DNA of 64,000 nt from Sphaerospermopsis aphanizomenoides BCCUSP55 (GTDB taxonomy: Bacteria > Cyanobacteriota > Cyanobacteriia > Cyanobacteriales > Nostocaceae): assembly GCF_001586785.1 (NCBI RefSeq), contig NZ_LUFH02000004.1:1-64000 (forward strand), written 5' to 3'. How positions within the stretch are numbered: the first letter of the stretch is position 1; every line of letters starts with the position of its first letter. This document shows positions 26,263-34,403 of this stretch, piece by piece. The position numbers were made by a program, and so were the translations under genes. The notes below the pieces were generated by a model, which did not search any database, was not told the DNA's origin, and worked only from the letters and a program-made list of their open reading frames with translations.

Positions 26263-29151
26263 ATGATAAACATGGAAACAAAAAACGATTTTATTTACAC
26301 AGACTGGATATTAACAGAAAACCAAATCCACCCTGACCAATTACAAGCCAGAGAAACAATATTCACTATTGGTAACGGTTACTTAGCAACCAGAGGAACA
26401 TTTGAAGAAAGCTATCCTCGTGCCTTATCTGCTACATTTATTAATGGTGTTTATGACAATGTGCCTGTAGTTTATACCGAATTAGCCAACTGTCCAGACT
26501 GGCTACCATTGGTAGTGATGATAGATGGCGATCGCTTTCGTCTCGACCAAGGTAAAATCTTAGAATACAGCCGGAAATTAGACTTACATCAAGGACTTCT
26601 CAGTCGTTCTCTGCGTTGGCGTAGTCCCACCGGCAAAACCATAGATATCAGCTTTGAACGCTTCGCCAGTTTAGCGGATCATCATGTTTTAGGTCAACGC
26701 TGCCAGTTAACAACAGTAGATTTTAATGGATTTGTTGAAATCCAAGCTAGTATCAACGGCTATCCGGAAAATAAAGGTTTCAATCACTGGGAAGGACTAG
26801 ACCAAGGGAAGATTGACAAAGGTTTTTGGTTACACAGTCGCACCCGCTACTCCCGCATTGATATCGGTATGGCTGCAAAAATGACCATCTCAGGAATTGA
26901 AGCAGCGATGCAAGTTAATACTGCACCTGGTTATCCCAGCATCATTGCAACTTTCTTCTCTGAACCACAGCAGACTGTCACCATAGAAAAAATTGTCACA
27001 GTTTTTACTTCTAGAGATGTTGAAGAACCAGTATCGTCTGCACAAGCTAAACTAGACCAGGTAACAGATTATATCACTCTCCATCATGCTCATGAACAGG
27101 CATGGATCCAGGTGTGGGAAAAAAGTGACATTATCATTGAGGGTGATAGTAAAGCCGCTTTTGCTGTTAGGTATAATTTGTTTCAGTTATTAATCGCTGC
27201 TGCCCATGATCAGAGGGTAAGTATTCCTGCTAAAACCCTCTCTGGCTTTGGTTATCACGGACATATTTTTTGGGATACGGAAATTTTTATTTTGCCATTT
27301 TTTACTTTTACTCAACCAGAAATAGCTCGTAATTTGCTCAGTTATCGTTATCACACTTTAGATGGGGCGCGACGGAAAGCAACTCATTATGGATATCAGG
27401 GGGCGATGTATGCTTGGGAAAGTGCGGTGACAGGTGATGAAGTCACGCCCAGATGGTCACTACCTAGTGATTATTATGGCGAAGATGTGCGGATTTGGTG
27501 CCGCGATCGGGAAATTCATATTAGCGCAGATATCGCCTATGCTGTATGGTATTATTGGCGAGTGACTGGTGATGATCAATGGCTGAGAGATTATGGTGCG
27601 GAGATAATTCTCGATACCGCAATTTTCTGGCATAGTCGGGTTGAGTTTAATTCTCAACATCAACGTTATGAAATTCGCAGTGTCATCGGTGCGGATGAAT
27701 ACCATGAGTTAGTCCATAACAATGCCTTTACTAATCGCATGGTGCAATGGCATTTAGAAAAAGCTGGTATAGTTGATGATTGGTTACACCGTAATTTCCC
27801 GGAAAAAGCCACGGAAATAGAGACAAAATTGCAACTGACTGACGAAATTAAAACCCATTGGCAAGATATTATTGCTAAAATCTGGATTCCCTACAACCCA
27901 GAAACAGGACTAATTGAGCAATGTGAAGGGTTTTTGCAATTAGATGATATCAACTTAGCTGATTATGAACCACGCCACAAGTCCATGCAGGCGATTTTAG
28001 GTATTGAAGGAGCAAACAAACACCAAGTCCTTAAACAGCCAGATGTATTAATGTTGTTATATCTGATGCGGGAATCTGCGGTTTGTCTCTATAAACACAA
28101 CACCTTGCAGGTAAATTGGGACTACTACGCACCCCGTACCGATATCACCTATGGTTCTTCTCTAGGGCCTGCCATTCATGCAATTTTAGCCGCAGATTTA
28201 GGCAAAACCCAGGAGGCTTATGAACGCTTTATGCAAGCAGCTATGGTAGATTTGGAAGATAGACGGGGGAATACTAATGAAGGTATTCATGGCGCTAGTG
28301 CTGGGGGAATTTGGCAAGCTGTAGTTTTTGGTTTTGCAGGTATCCAATTTACAGATCATCAACCCGTAGCTAATCCCCATCTGCCTCCTGGTTGGACACG
28401 CTTGCAGTTTAAATTATACTGGCATGGAAAATGGCATGAATTCGATTTACGCCCCACTTCCCCACCTTCCCACCTCCCTAACATTCGGGGAATTATCTTT
28501 GATTTAGATGGTGTGTTAACAGATACTGCTGAATATCACTATCAAGCTTGGCAGCGGTTAGCAGATGAAGAAGGTCTACCTTTTAACCGTCAAGCAAATG
28601 AAGCCTTGCGGGGAATTTCTCGCCGTGCTTCGTTGATGTTAATTATTGGTGATAGACGATATTCAGAAGTACAAATACAGGAGATGATGGAACGCAAAAA
28701 TGATTACTATGTAGAGTTGATTCAACATATCACACCCAAGGATTTATTACCAGGTGCAGTTTCTTTGTTAGATGATTTGCGACAAGCGGGGATTAAAATA
28801 GCTCTTGGTTCAGCAAGTAAAAATGCGCGTGTAGTGGTGGAGAAATTGGGGATTAGTGATAAATTTGATGCGATCGCCGATGGTTATAGTGTCCAAAAAC
28901 CCAAACCCGCACCAGATTTATTTTTATTTGCAGCCCAGCAGTTAGGACTTCCACCGCAGGAATGTGTAGTGTTTGAAGATGCAGCCGCAGGTATTGATGC
29001 AGCTTTAGCCGCAGGGATGTGGGCTGTGGGTATGGGTCCACCGGAACGAGTGGGAACTGCTCACATTGTTTTACCCAGTTTAGCAGGTATGACTTGGGAA
29101 AAATTGCAAGGTAAATTTAGGGATATTGCTTTACAAAAATCAAGGATTTGA
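26263..29151 (+). CDS. GH65 disaccharide phosphorylase fused to beta-phosphoglucomutase
   Basis: 962 aa in two parts. Residues 1-730 are a GH65 phosphorylase of the maltose/trehalose/kojibiose type: beta-sandwich domain, (alpha/alpha)6 barrel with FGYHGHIFWDTEIF, and the acid catalyst region VIGADEYHELVHNNAFTN. Residues about 745-955 are a HAD-family beta-phosphoglucomutase: IIFDLDGVLTDTAEYHYQAW, LGSASKN, KPAPDLFLFAA, VFEDAAAGIDAA. Together they would release beta-glucose 1-phosphate and turn it into glucose 6-phosphate in one polypeptide. The substrate cannot be read from sequence; trehalose, maltose or kojibiose are candidates. The join is a short Pro/Ser-rich linker. Confidence 0.9.
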   Translation: MINMETKNDFIYTDWILTENQIHPDQLQARETIFTIGNGYLATRGTFEESYPRALSATFINGVYDNVPVVYTELANCPDWLPLVVMIDGDRFRLDQGKILEYSRKLDLHQGLLSRSLRWRSPTGKTIDISFERFASLADHHVLGQRCQLTTVDFNGFVEIQASINGYPENKGFNHWEGLDQGKIDKGFWLHSRTRYSRIDIGMAAKMTISGIEAAMQVNTAPGYPSIIATFFSEPQQTVTIEKIVTVFTSRDVEEPVSSAQAKLDQVTDYITLHHAHEQAWIQVWEKSDIIIEGDSKAAFAVRYNLFQLLIAAAHDQRVSIPAKTLSGFGYHGHIFWDTEIFILPFFTFTQPEIARNLLSYRYHTLDGARRKATHYGYQGAMYAWESAVTGDEVTPRWSLPSDYYGEDVRIWCRDREIHISADIAYAVWYYWRVTGDDQWLRDYGAEIILDTAIFWHSRVEFNSQHQRYEIRSVIGADEYHELVHNNAFTNRMVQWHLEKAGIVDDWLHRNFPEKATEIETKLQLTDEIKTHWQDIIAKIWIPYNPETGLIEQCEGFLQLDDINLADYEPRHKSMQAILGIEGANKHQVLKQPDVLMLLYLMRESAVCLYKHNTLQVNWDYYAPRTDITYGSSLGPAIHAILAADLGKTQEAYERFMQAAMVDLEDRRGNTNEGIHGASAGGIWQAVVFGFAGIQFTDHQPVANPHLPPGWTRLQFKLYWHGKWHEFDLRPTSPPSHLPNIRGIIFDLDGVLTDTAEYHYQAWQRLADEEGLPFNRQANEALRGISRRASLMLIIGDRRYSEVQIQEMMERKNDYYVELIQHITPKDLLPGAVSLLDDLRQAGIKIALGSASKNARVVVEKLGISDKFDAIADGYSVQKPKPAPDLFLFAAQQLGLPPQECVVFEDAAAGIDAALAAGMWAVGMGPPERVGTAHIVLPSLAGMTWEKLQGKFRDIALQKSRI

Positions 29152-29250
29152 TTTGATCAATTGATAATTGACAATTGACAATTGATAATTTACTTCAAAT
29201 TTTAAATATTCTTCGGGTGAATAGCAGAGTTTTTCTTGTGCAATAATCAT
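29140..29250 (-). pseudogene. Truncated Uma2-family gene start
   Basis: ATG 29250 opens MIIAQEKLCYSPEEYLKFEV, a typical Uma2/DUF820 N-terminus, but after about 21 residues the frame runs into TCAATTGTCAATTATC-type repeat and stops. An intact Uma2 gene ends 57 bp upstream on the same strand, so this is the relic of a tandem partner. Confidence 0.6.
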
Positions 29251-29306
29251 GATATTTCAACTCCCAATTATCTTGATTTTGGACTATCCAGCTAAAATAT
29301 TACTAT

Positions 29307-29903
29307 CTATTGAATTTTCTCCCGAAAAGCTAATGCTGCTTCTAAAGGATAATCGAAAACTACATATTCTGCCAAAATCTTTAAATCTAAATCTGGTAAT
29401 AATTCACTTTTTGTCATAACTTCATAAGTTTCACCATTTAGATAATAAACTGTAAATTGATTATTGGTAAAAAACCAAACTTCTTGTACCCCTAATCTTT
29501 TATAAACTTCTAATTTATCAATTCCTCCACTACTGACAACAATTTCAATTACTAAATCAGGAAATTCTTTTTCTGTACCTAGACAATAAGACTCATCTGG
29601 TTCTACTCCTCCTTTGTTTGCTTGTTTACGGAAAGTTGTAGAACCAAGGGGAAAATAAGGAATGCGTTTTTCTTGAAAGTAAATTTCTAATAAAGAACCA
29701 GTAACAGTTTTTCTTTTTTCGTGACGACGATTGGGTGACATTAATTCTATGACTCCATCTAAATATGTAACTCTATATTCTAAGCTGTCACCTAAATCAT
29801 TCAGTAATGCTTCGTAACTTTCCCAACTGACACCAGTAATAATTTGCCGTTCTTCTGGGTCTTGTGCTTGCAATATTTCTGATAGTTCTTGAAGTAAGAC
29901 CAT
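29307..29903 (-). CDS. Uma2 family (DUF820) putative endonuclease
   Basis: 198 aa, normal length. PD-(D/E)XK-type core: VTYLDGVIELMSP with RRHEKRK after it, GVEPDESYCLG, FPDLVIEIVVSSGGIDKLEVYKRLGVQEVWFF, which provide the D, E and K residues of the nuclease site. These proteins are abundant in cyanobacteria with unproven cellular roles. A truncated second copy follows at 29140-29250. Confidence 0.85.
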   Translation of the reverse strand: MVLLQELSEILQAQDPEERQIITGVSWESYEALLNDLGDSLEYRVTYLDGVIELMSPNRRHEKRKTVTGSLLEIYFQEKRIPYFPLGSTTFRKQANKGGVEPDESYCLGTEKEFPDLVIEIVVSSGGIDKLEVYKRLGVQEVWFFTNNQFTVYYLNGETYEVMTKSELLPDLDLKILAEYVVFDYPLEAALAFREKIQ

Positions 29904-30067
29904 AGCAGTTACTCACTTAGACTTGCTAATTTGATTATACTTGATTGATATTTTCCTCCGCAGGAAGGTTTCAATCTAACTGAAGTTAGTTTATTTTGTT
30001 GAAGTCATTATAATTTAAAATAAAAAATTATTAGGTTTACAATAATTGGCTGGTTGCTAGACACTAA

Positions 30068-30292
30068 TTACTCTCCAACAAATTTATGTTTGATATTTGA
30101 CCATACATCAATATCTATTTCTTGCGCTAGAGTTTCAGCTTGTGCTGTTGTCATACTGATTTTTTGTCTCAAAGACTCCAACTCAAGATAATCTAAAAAC
30201 TTTTTGAGAGTATCTAGCTAAATAATATCTTTTTTGAACCTGATAATCAGGTCTTGGTTTTCTACTGTGATATTGTAAATTTGCTCTGACAT
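30068..30292 (-). pseudogene. Antitoxin-like small gene with an internal stop
   Basis: Frame from ATG 30292 (MSEQIYNITVENQDLIIRF) stays open for 74 codons except for one TAG at codon 25 (30218-30220). After it the frame continues DTLKKFLDYLELESLRQK and ends WSNIKHKF plus VGE. The pattern is that of small cyanobacterial antitoxin-like proteins. A single nonsense change, or a sequence error, separates it from an intact gene. No toxin partner is visible beside it. Confidence 0.6.
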
Positions 30293-30385
30293 AAGATGAT
30301 ACTATTTAGGTGGTTAGGGTAGAGGATATACCTAGGCTATTTATATTATCTCAGAATTAATGGGGTTTGGACAAATATTTACAGG

Positions 30386-30540
30386 GAATTAATACCCAAG
30401 GCTGCAAGTTGTTCATTTATCCAATTGGTGGCTGTGGTTTCGTCGGTTTCAATGGCTTTTTCTACTCCTGTTTTAGCATGATGTGATAATTATATATATA
30501 CATCCGTTCTTCAACTTCTCCGCATTCAATTTCTAATATC
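30386..30540 (-). pseudogene. Frame-broken gene fragment
   Basis: One frame reads VILEIECGEVEERMYIYNYH, and a shifted frame continues HHAKTGVEKAIETDETTA and ends NEQLAALGINSL before a stop. The two halves look like one protein joined by a frameshift near 30480-30490. The family was not identified. Confidence 0.35.
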
Positions 30541-30626
30541 ACACATGTTCAAATCCATACTACTGAGGCTCAACACTCTAAACAAGATCACAATAGTTCC
30601 ATAACAACTTTTTTTATCTATAAAAT

Positions 30627-31109
30627 ATGGAACTCAAAACCGTTACTTTAGAAATTCCCGTCGGTTGTAACCTGATATTGGGACAAACCCACTTTATCAA
30701 AACCGTAGAAGATTTATATGAAATTATGGTGGGGATATCCTCACAGGTAAAGTTTGGTATCGCCTTCTGTGAAGCATCAGCCGCTTGTTTAATTAGAATT
30801 GCTGGCAATGACGAAATTTTACAAGCAATAGCCACTAAAAATGCTCAAGCAATTGCCGCAGGTCACAGTTTTATCATTGTACTCAAAGACGCTTATCCTA
30901 TTAACTTTCTCAATGCCATTAAACAATGTCCAGAAGTCTGCAATATTTATTGTGCTACCGCTAATCCTGTACAAGTAATTTTAGCAGAAACTGAACAAGG
31001 TCGGGGTATTCTTGGTGTTATTGATGGTTTTTTACCCAAAGGTGTAGAAGGTGCTGAGGATATAAAAGCACGTCAAGATTTACTGCGTCGCTTTGGTTAT
31101 AAAATGTAG
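30627..31109 (+). CDS. Adenosine-specific kinase family protein (DUF355)
   Basis: 160 aa. The whole length matches the DUF355 pattern: IPVGCNLILGQTHFIKTVED, KFGIAFCEASAACLIR, AGHSFIIVLKDAYPINFLNA, ATANPVQVILAETEQGRGI and GVIDGFLPKGVE. An archaeal member was described structurally as an adenosine-binding kinase; the cyanobacterial role is unknown. A membrane-protein gene follows after 15 bp, probably co-transcribed. Confidence 0.9.
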   Translation: MELKTVTLEIPVGCNLILGQTHFIKTVEDLYEIMVGISSQVKFGIAFCEASAACLIRIAGNDEILQAIATKNAQAIAAGHSFIIVLKDAYPINFLNAIKQCPEVCNIYCATANPVQVILAETEQGRGILGVIDGFLPKGVEGAEDIKARQDLLRRFGYKM

Positions 31110-31124
31110 CTAGGGTGAAAAAAT

Positions 31125-31562
31125 ATGGCGATTAATTATCGAGAGAAAATCATAACTTTGTGGACAGTGTTTCTATTAGGGACACTGTTTCATACTCAAC
31201 TAGGTTTAATGCCATTATTTCACGGTTTAAATGTAGTGGAATCGCAACAAGCTACATCACTCAATGAAGTTTCGGGGATTTTTTGGTTAATGTTGGTATT
31301 TTTTGTGTTGCCAATGTTAGCAATTATTGGTACTGCGTTCACAGAAAATAAACGCTATCGAGTCATACATTTTGGCTTGACTGTGTTTTATGGAATTATG
31401 AATTTAATGCACTTAATTTTAGATTTACTACTTCCTCTCGTGCTGTGGTATCAAATCGCATTAATGGTGTTTTTATTTTTGACTGGATTATTATTAATTT
31501 TTGTAGCTTACCAGTGGATGCAATCATCATTAAATAGACACAATTTCCCAGAACATATTTAA
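31125..31562 (+). CDS. Four-helix membrane protein, unknown
   Basis: 145 aa with four hydrophobic segments at about 10-30, 48-68, 78-100 and 104-128, short loops and a polar C-terminus. No family recognised. It is 15 bp downstream of the adenosine-specific-kinase-like gene and converges on a radical-SAM gene; GGGAAAG/CTTTCCC between them at about 31572-31597 could form a shared terminator stem. Confidence 0.75.
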   Translation: MAINYREKIITLWTVFLLGTLFHTQLGLMPLFHGLNVVESQQATSLNEVSGIFWLMLVFFVLPMLAIIGTAFTENKRYRVIHFGLTVFYGIMNLMHLILDLLLPLVLWYQIALMVFLFLTGLLLIFVAYQWMQSSLNRHNFPEHI

Positions 31563-31607
31563 AGATTAAAAGGGAAAGTAAAATGCTCCCCTTTCCCCGA
31601 CTCAGGT

Positions 31608-32231
31608 TTAAGTTAGTTCTAACCAACCTTGATAACCAGTCACAATGCGATCGCCATCTTTGAGAATATGAACTTCTATTTGGTCACTAGCCCAGCTAAT
31701 TTGATCTTTAAATTCTGGGTTAAATACATGAACTTGTTGATTTCTAGAAGAAACCGGAGATGTGGGAGAATTAATGGCTTGAGATTGGACAAAAGGACCA
31801 TCAATTAAAATATCTAATTGTTCTAACAATTCTTGAGAACCAGGAGGTGCTGATTCAGATTGCAGTTGCTTCAAGGTAAACCCAGTAAAAGCCATCACAT
31901 TTAATCCAGCAGCTTTGACTTTACGTGCTAAAGTAGCTAACCCAGATGCTTGCCAAAATGGTTCACCACCAGAGAAAGTTACCCCTGTATTATCGGGATT
32001 TTTAAGAATATCTGCGGCTAAAGTATCAATAGCCACTAATTGGTTAATTTCAAATGTCCAAGAGTCGGGATTAAAGCAACCAGCACACTCACGAGGACAG
32101 CCTTGCACCCACACAACTGCACGACAACCAGGTCCGTTAACTTCTGACTTATCAACATAACCCATAATGTTAAGATAGCCAGCAGGAATTTCTTTAAGTG
32201 CTAACAAAATTTCAGTTGACTTTGTTTCCAT
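31608..32231 (-). CDS. 4Fe-4S single-cluster radical SAM protein (NrdG/activase-like)
   Basis: 207 aa. CPRECAGCF (about 45-53) gives the CxxxCxxC cluster, followed by NTGVTFSGGEPFWQ (SAM-binding GGEP). Size and order resemble anaerobic ribonucleotide reductase activases, but such single-cluster proteins also activate other glycyl-radical enzymes, and no NrdD is present here. AAGGAG lies eight bases before the start. A second radical-SAM gene follows upstream on the same strand. Confidence 0.85.
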   Translation of the reverse strand: METKSTEILLALKEIPAGYLNIMGYVDKSEVNGPGCRAVVWVQGCPRECAGCFNPDSWTFEINQLVAIDTLAADILKNPDNTGVTFSGGEPFWQASGLATLARKVKAAGLNVMAFTGFTLKQLQSESAPPGSQELLEQLDILIDGPFVQSQAINSPTSPVSSRNQQVHVFNPEFKDQISWASDQIEVHILKDGDRIVTGYQGWLELT

Positions 32232-32360
32232 TTGTTTAACTCCTTCATTATCGAAACTAGGGTGTAAGGTGTGGGGTGTGGAGGAAGAAGAGGCAGGGGA
32301 AGCAGGGGAAGCAAATTCTTACTCAGCACTCGGAACTCAACTGCCTTTTGCCTTCTGACA
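32232..32360. repeat. Intergenic repeat
   Basis: Short GGGGTGTGGA and AGGCAGGGGA/AAGCAGGGGA units (about 32258-32312) between the two radical-SAM genes. No gene. Confidence 0.7.
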
Positions 32361-33176
32361 CTATTTCTGTGTAGCGTAACGTACAGGAACTTTTGTGATA
32401 TTGTGAATCTTTTCTGCTAACGCAGCTAGTTCTTCAGGATTGATAAGTTTGAAATTATCACAAGCATAAGAACGAGATTCGACAATCTCATTACCTCTAG
32501 ATTCTAGCTGACTAACTAAGACGCGGGGACGGGAAGGAATGTTAAGTTGAATTTCATCAGGTTGGAGACACTTAATTAAGTGTATATAATGGGCTTGGGT
32601 TTCTGCTGTCCAAGCAGACAAAATCATAGTTTGTATTGCCATCCTGCCCGGATATTCCTGTCTAAATTGTTCAATTCCTTTGACAATATCTGCTACATCT
32701 ATTGTCTCTTGTGCCTGATTAATCAGCCGTAGTTGATTTGACGAAACAGCATCTAGTTTCACGGCAACAATATCTGCTAATGCTAAAGCGTCACGAACAG
32801 ATTGCTGTCTCAGCAAGGTACTATTAGTTAATACTACTTTCGGTTGTGGGAAAATCTCTTTGGTAGCTGCCAAAATTTCCTTTAAATTCAATGCTAGGGT
32901 AGGTTCACCACTACCACTGACTGTCACCACGTCTATGGGTACTTCTCTTTGTGCGATCGCTTGTAACTCTGAGAAAATTTGACTAGTAGGAATAAAAATT
33001 TGTCGTTTAGTTGTAATTTCTTGAATATTTCCTAACTGACAATATATACAGTTAAAAGAACAAGTAGATATTAACCCAATCGGATCAATACCAAGCGATC
33101 GCCCAAATCGCCAAGAATTTACAGGCCCATACACAGAAGGACAAAATGGTTGTTGGGATGATGGCAATGTACACAT
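32361..33176 (-). CDS. Radical SAM protein related to wyosine-synthesis enzymes
   Basis: 271 aa. CSFNCIYCQLG gives CxxxCxxC near residues 38-45; SGSGEPTLA, VVLTNSTLL and VAVKLDAVSSNQL follow the usual barrel order of the COG0731 group, whose name comes from tRNA wyosine base formation. Bacteria do not make wyosine, so the substrate is unknown. A copy of the ppsA/nifJ-type direct repeat lies at 33261-33277, about 85 bp before the start. Confidence 0.85.
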   Translation of the reverse strand: MCTLPSSQQPFCPSVYGPVNSWRFGRSLGIDPIGLISTCSFNCIYCQLGNIQEITTKRQIFIPTSQIFSELQAIAQREVPIDVVTVSGSGEPTLALNLKEILAATKEIFPQPKVVLTNSTLLRQQSVRDALALADIVAVKLDAVSSNQLRLINQAQETIDVADIVKGIEQFRQEYPGRMAIQTMILSAWTAETQAHYIHLIKCLQPDEIQLNIPSRPRVLVSQLESRGNEIVESRSYACDNFKLINPEELAALAEKIHNITKVPVRYATQK

Positions 33177-33496
33177 AACTACCTCATTGTCTAGCCTAGC
33201 CTAGAATCTGTTGATATCAACCCAATAACTCGAGTAATTCTCAAATCTAGAGCTATTTTGTGAGGAAGTTGTGAGGTAAATTGGTACTTGGTGATTGGTA
33301 ACAGGTGACAAAAGGTTATTTTTCCTCTCAACCGTTAAACCTACTCATATCTTCGATGATAGGTGCTTATTTAATCAGATATGGAGTGGATTTAGATAGA
33401 TATTTTGATTCAGTTACTAGCCCCACACCCTACACCCTCTTTTTTGATGATAAGTATATCTCTGACGAGACGCTACGCGAACAAACGGACATGATA
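33177..33496. other. Intergenic with one regulatory-motif copy and repeats
   Basis: Contains the direct-repeat motif at 33261-33277, CCCTACA-type units near 33421-33440 and a dispersed palindrome piece near 33464-33485. A 76-codon plus-strand frame at 33305-33535 is built from these and is not accepted as a gene. Confidence 0.6.
33261..33277 (+). promoter_or_regulatory. Third direct-repeat motif, upstream of a radical SAM gene
   Basis: TGAGGAAGTTGTGAGGT, 15 of 17 positions identical to the ppsA/nifJ motif, same 11-bp half-site period and same orientation relative to the downstream minus-strand gene. Confidence 0.5.
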
Positions 33497-33994
33497 TCAC
33501 TTAATAACTTGAAACTTTTCCACAGTCAAATATAGTTCCTCATCAGCTATTTGACTGTTATAATCGACATTAATTTGAGTTGGATAACCAAATTTGGGAT
33601 CATACTTCACAATCAAACTTGATGGCTTCCGATTAATTGCATCTTGAATCACATTAAAAAGCTTGGGAACATTATCATACTTTTTAAATAATTCTCTATC
33701 CACAGGCTGATTAGTTTTCACAGAAGTAACCGCAGTTGTGACACCTTTACGGACTTCAATCACTACTGGTTCTCTAGCTTCAGGCGTACAGAAACAACTT
33801 CTAGTTAGAGTATAACGATAGTTGGATATATTCCGCTTCCGCCATAACCGACGATTGACCTGTAACTGAATCATCTTTGCTTGATTAGGTCGTGTTTGTG
33901 CTGTTGGTAGAGGAGAATTAGAAAGCACAGGTACATTAAAAGCCAGAGAAATTACTAATCCCGCAGCAATAGTTAGTGGTAAACGCATATTCAT
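33497..33994 (-). CDS. Exported DUF6174-like protein
   Basis: 165 aa. N-terminal signal peptide (about 1-25, hydrophobic LTIAAGLVISLAFNV, cleavage near LSNS). The mature part fits DUF6174: W-x-x-x-x-ISNYRYTLTRSCFC, PVVIEVRKG, FNVIQDAI, and KYDPKFGYPTQINVDYN. The Cys pair in SCFC is typical. Function is unknown; it should be periplasmic. Confidence 0.8.
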   Translation of the reverse strand: MNMRLPLTIAAGLVISLAFNVPVLSNSPLPTAQTRPNQAKMIQLQVNRRLWRKRNISNYRYTLTRSCFCTPEAREPVVIEVRKGVTTAVTSVKTNQPVDRELFKKYDNVPKLFNVIQDAINRKPSSLIVKYDPKFGYPTQINVDYNSQIADEELYLTVEKFQVIK

Positions 33995-34116
33995 CCTTAT
34001 CTGTTTGGGTTATTTGTCTGTATTTTAGGTAAACATTGCACGAATGCTTACCTTTGTAGACTCTCCCAACTTTGACGAGTGACATCAATGCAAAGTTGCA
34101 CAAATCCTCTCAAAAA

Positions 34117-34329
34117 CTACTTTTTTTGATCTGTTTCTTCGAGTTCGCGTTCTGTGCGTTGATATGGATTTGTCTTTGGTTTCCAAACCGGAAAACTACC
34201 TATCAAAAAGTTGTTGACAGATGTACGAGTCTGAGTGCTAAATTTGCCAATAGCACCAGGAAATACCTTATCCCCTCCTGCTACAAACAAGATAGTGCCA
34301 ATAAATATCAAAGGCAGATAACGTTTCAT
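34117..34329 (-). CDS. Small membrane protein, unknown
   Basis: 70 aa. One N-terminal hydrophobic segment (about 4-24), then NNFLIGSFPVWKPK and a charged tail ending DQKK. It looks like a conserved small cyanobacterial protein rather than a random frame, but I cannot name a family. An antisense frame at 34072-34335 is less protein-like. No close operon partner. Confidence 0.6.
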   Translation of the reverse strand: MKRYLPLIFIGTILFVAGGDKVFPGAIGKFSTQTRTSVNNFLIGSFPVWKPKTNPYQRTERELEETDQKK

Positions 34330-34403
34330 ATCTAAATTCTCGATCCTGAATACTTATCATTTGTAATCTGTAATTGATTATTTTATCCCCTACAACCTAG
34401 ATT

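Larger units (their letters stand above)
29904..30626. other. Decayed region with two gene relics
   Basis: Carries an antitoxin-like pseudogene (30068-30292) and a second frame-broken fragment (about 30386-30540), both on the minus strand. The rest is AT-rich with no gene seen. Confidence 0.6.

Noticed and set aside
30541-30560. tRNA T-loop-like sequence (GTTCAAATCC)
   Set aside because: No acceptor stem or other arms around it; no tRNA supported anywhere in the window.
33305-33535. 76-codon plus-strand frame
   Set aside because: Runs through tandem and palindromic repeats and into the opposite-strand DUF6174 gene.
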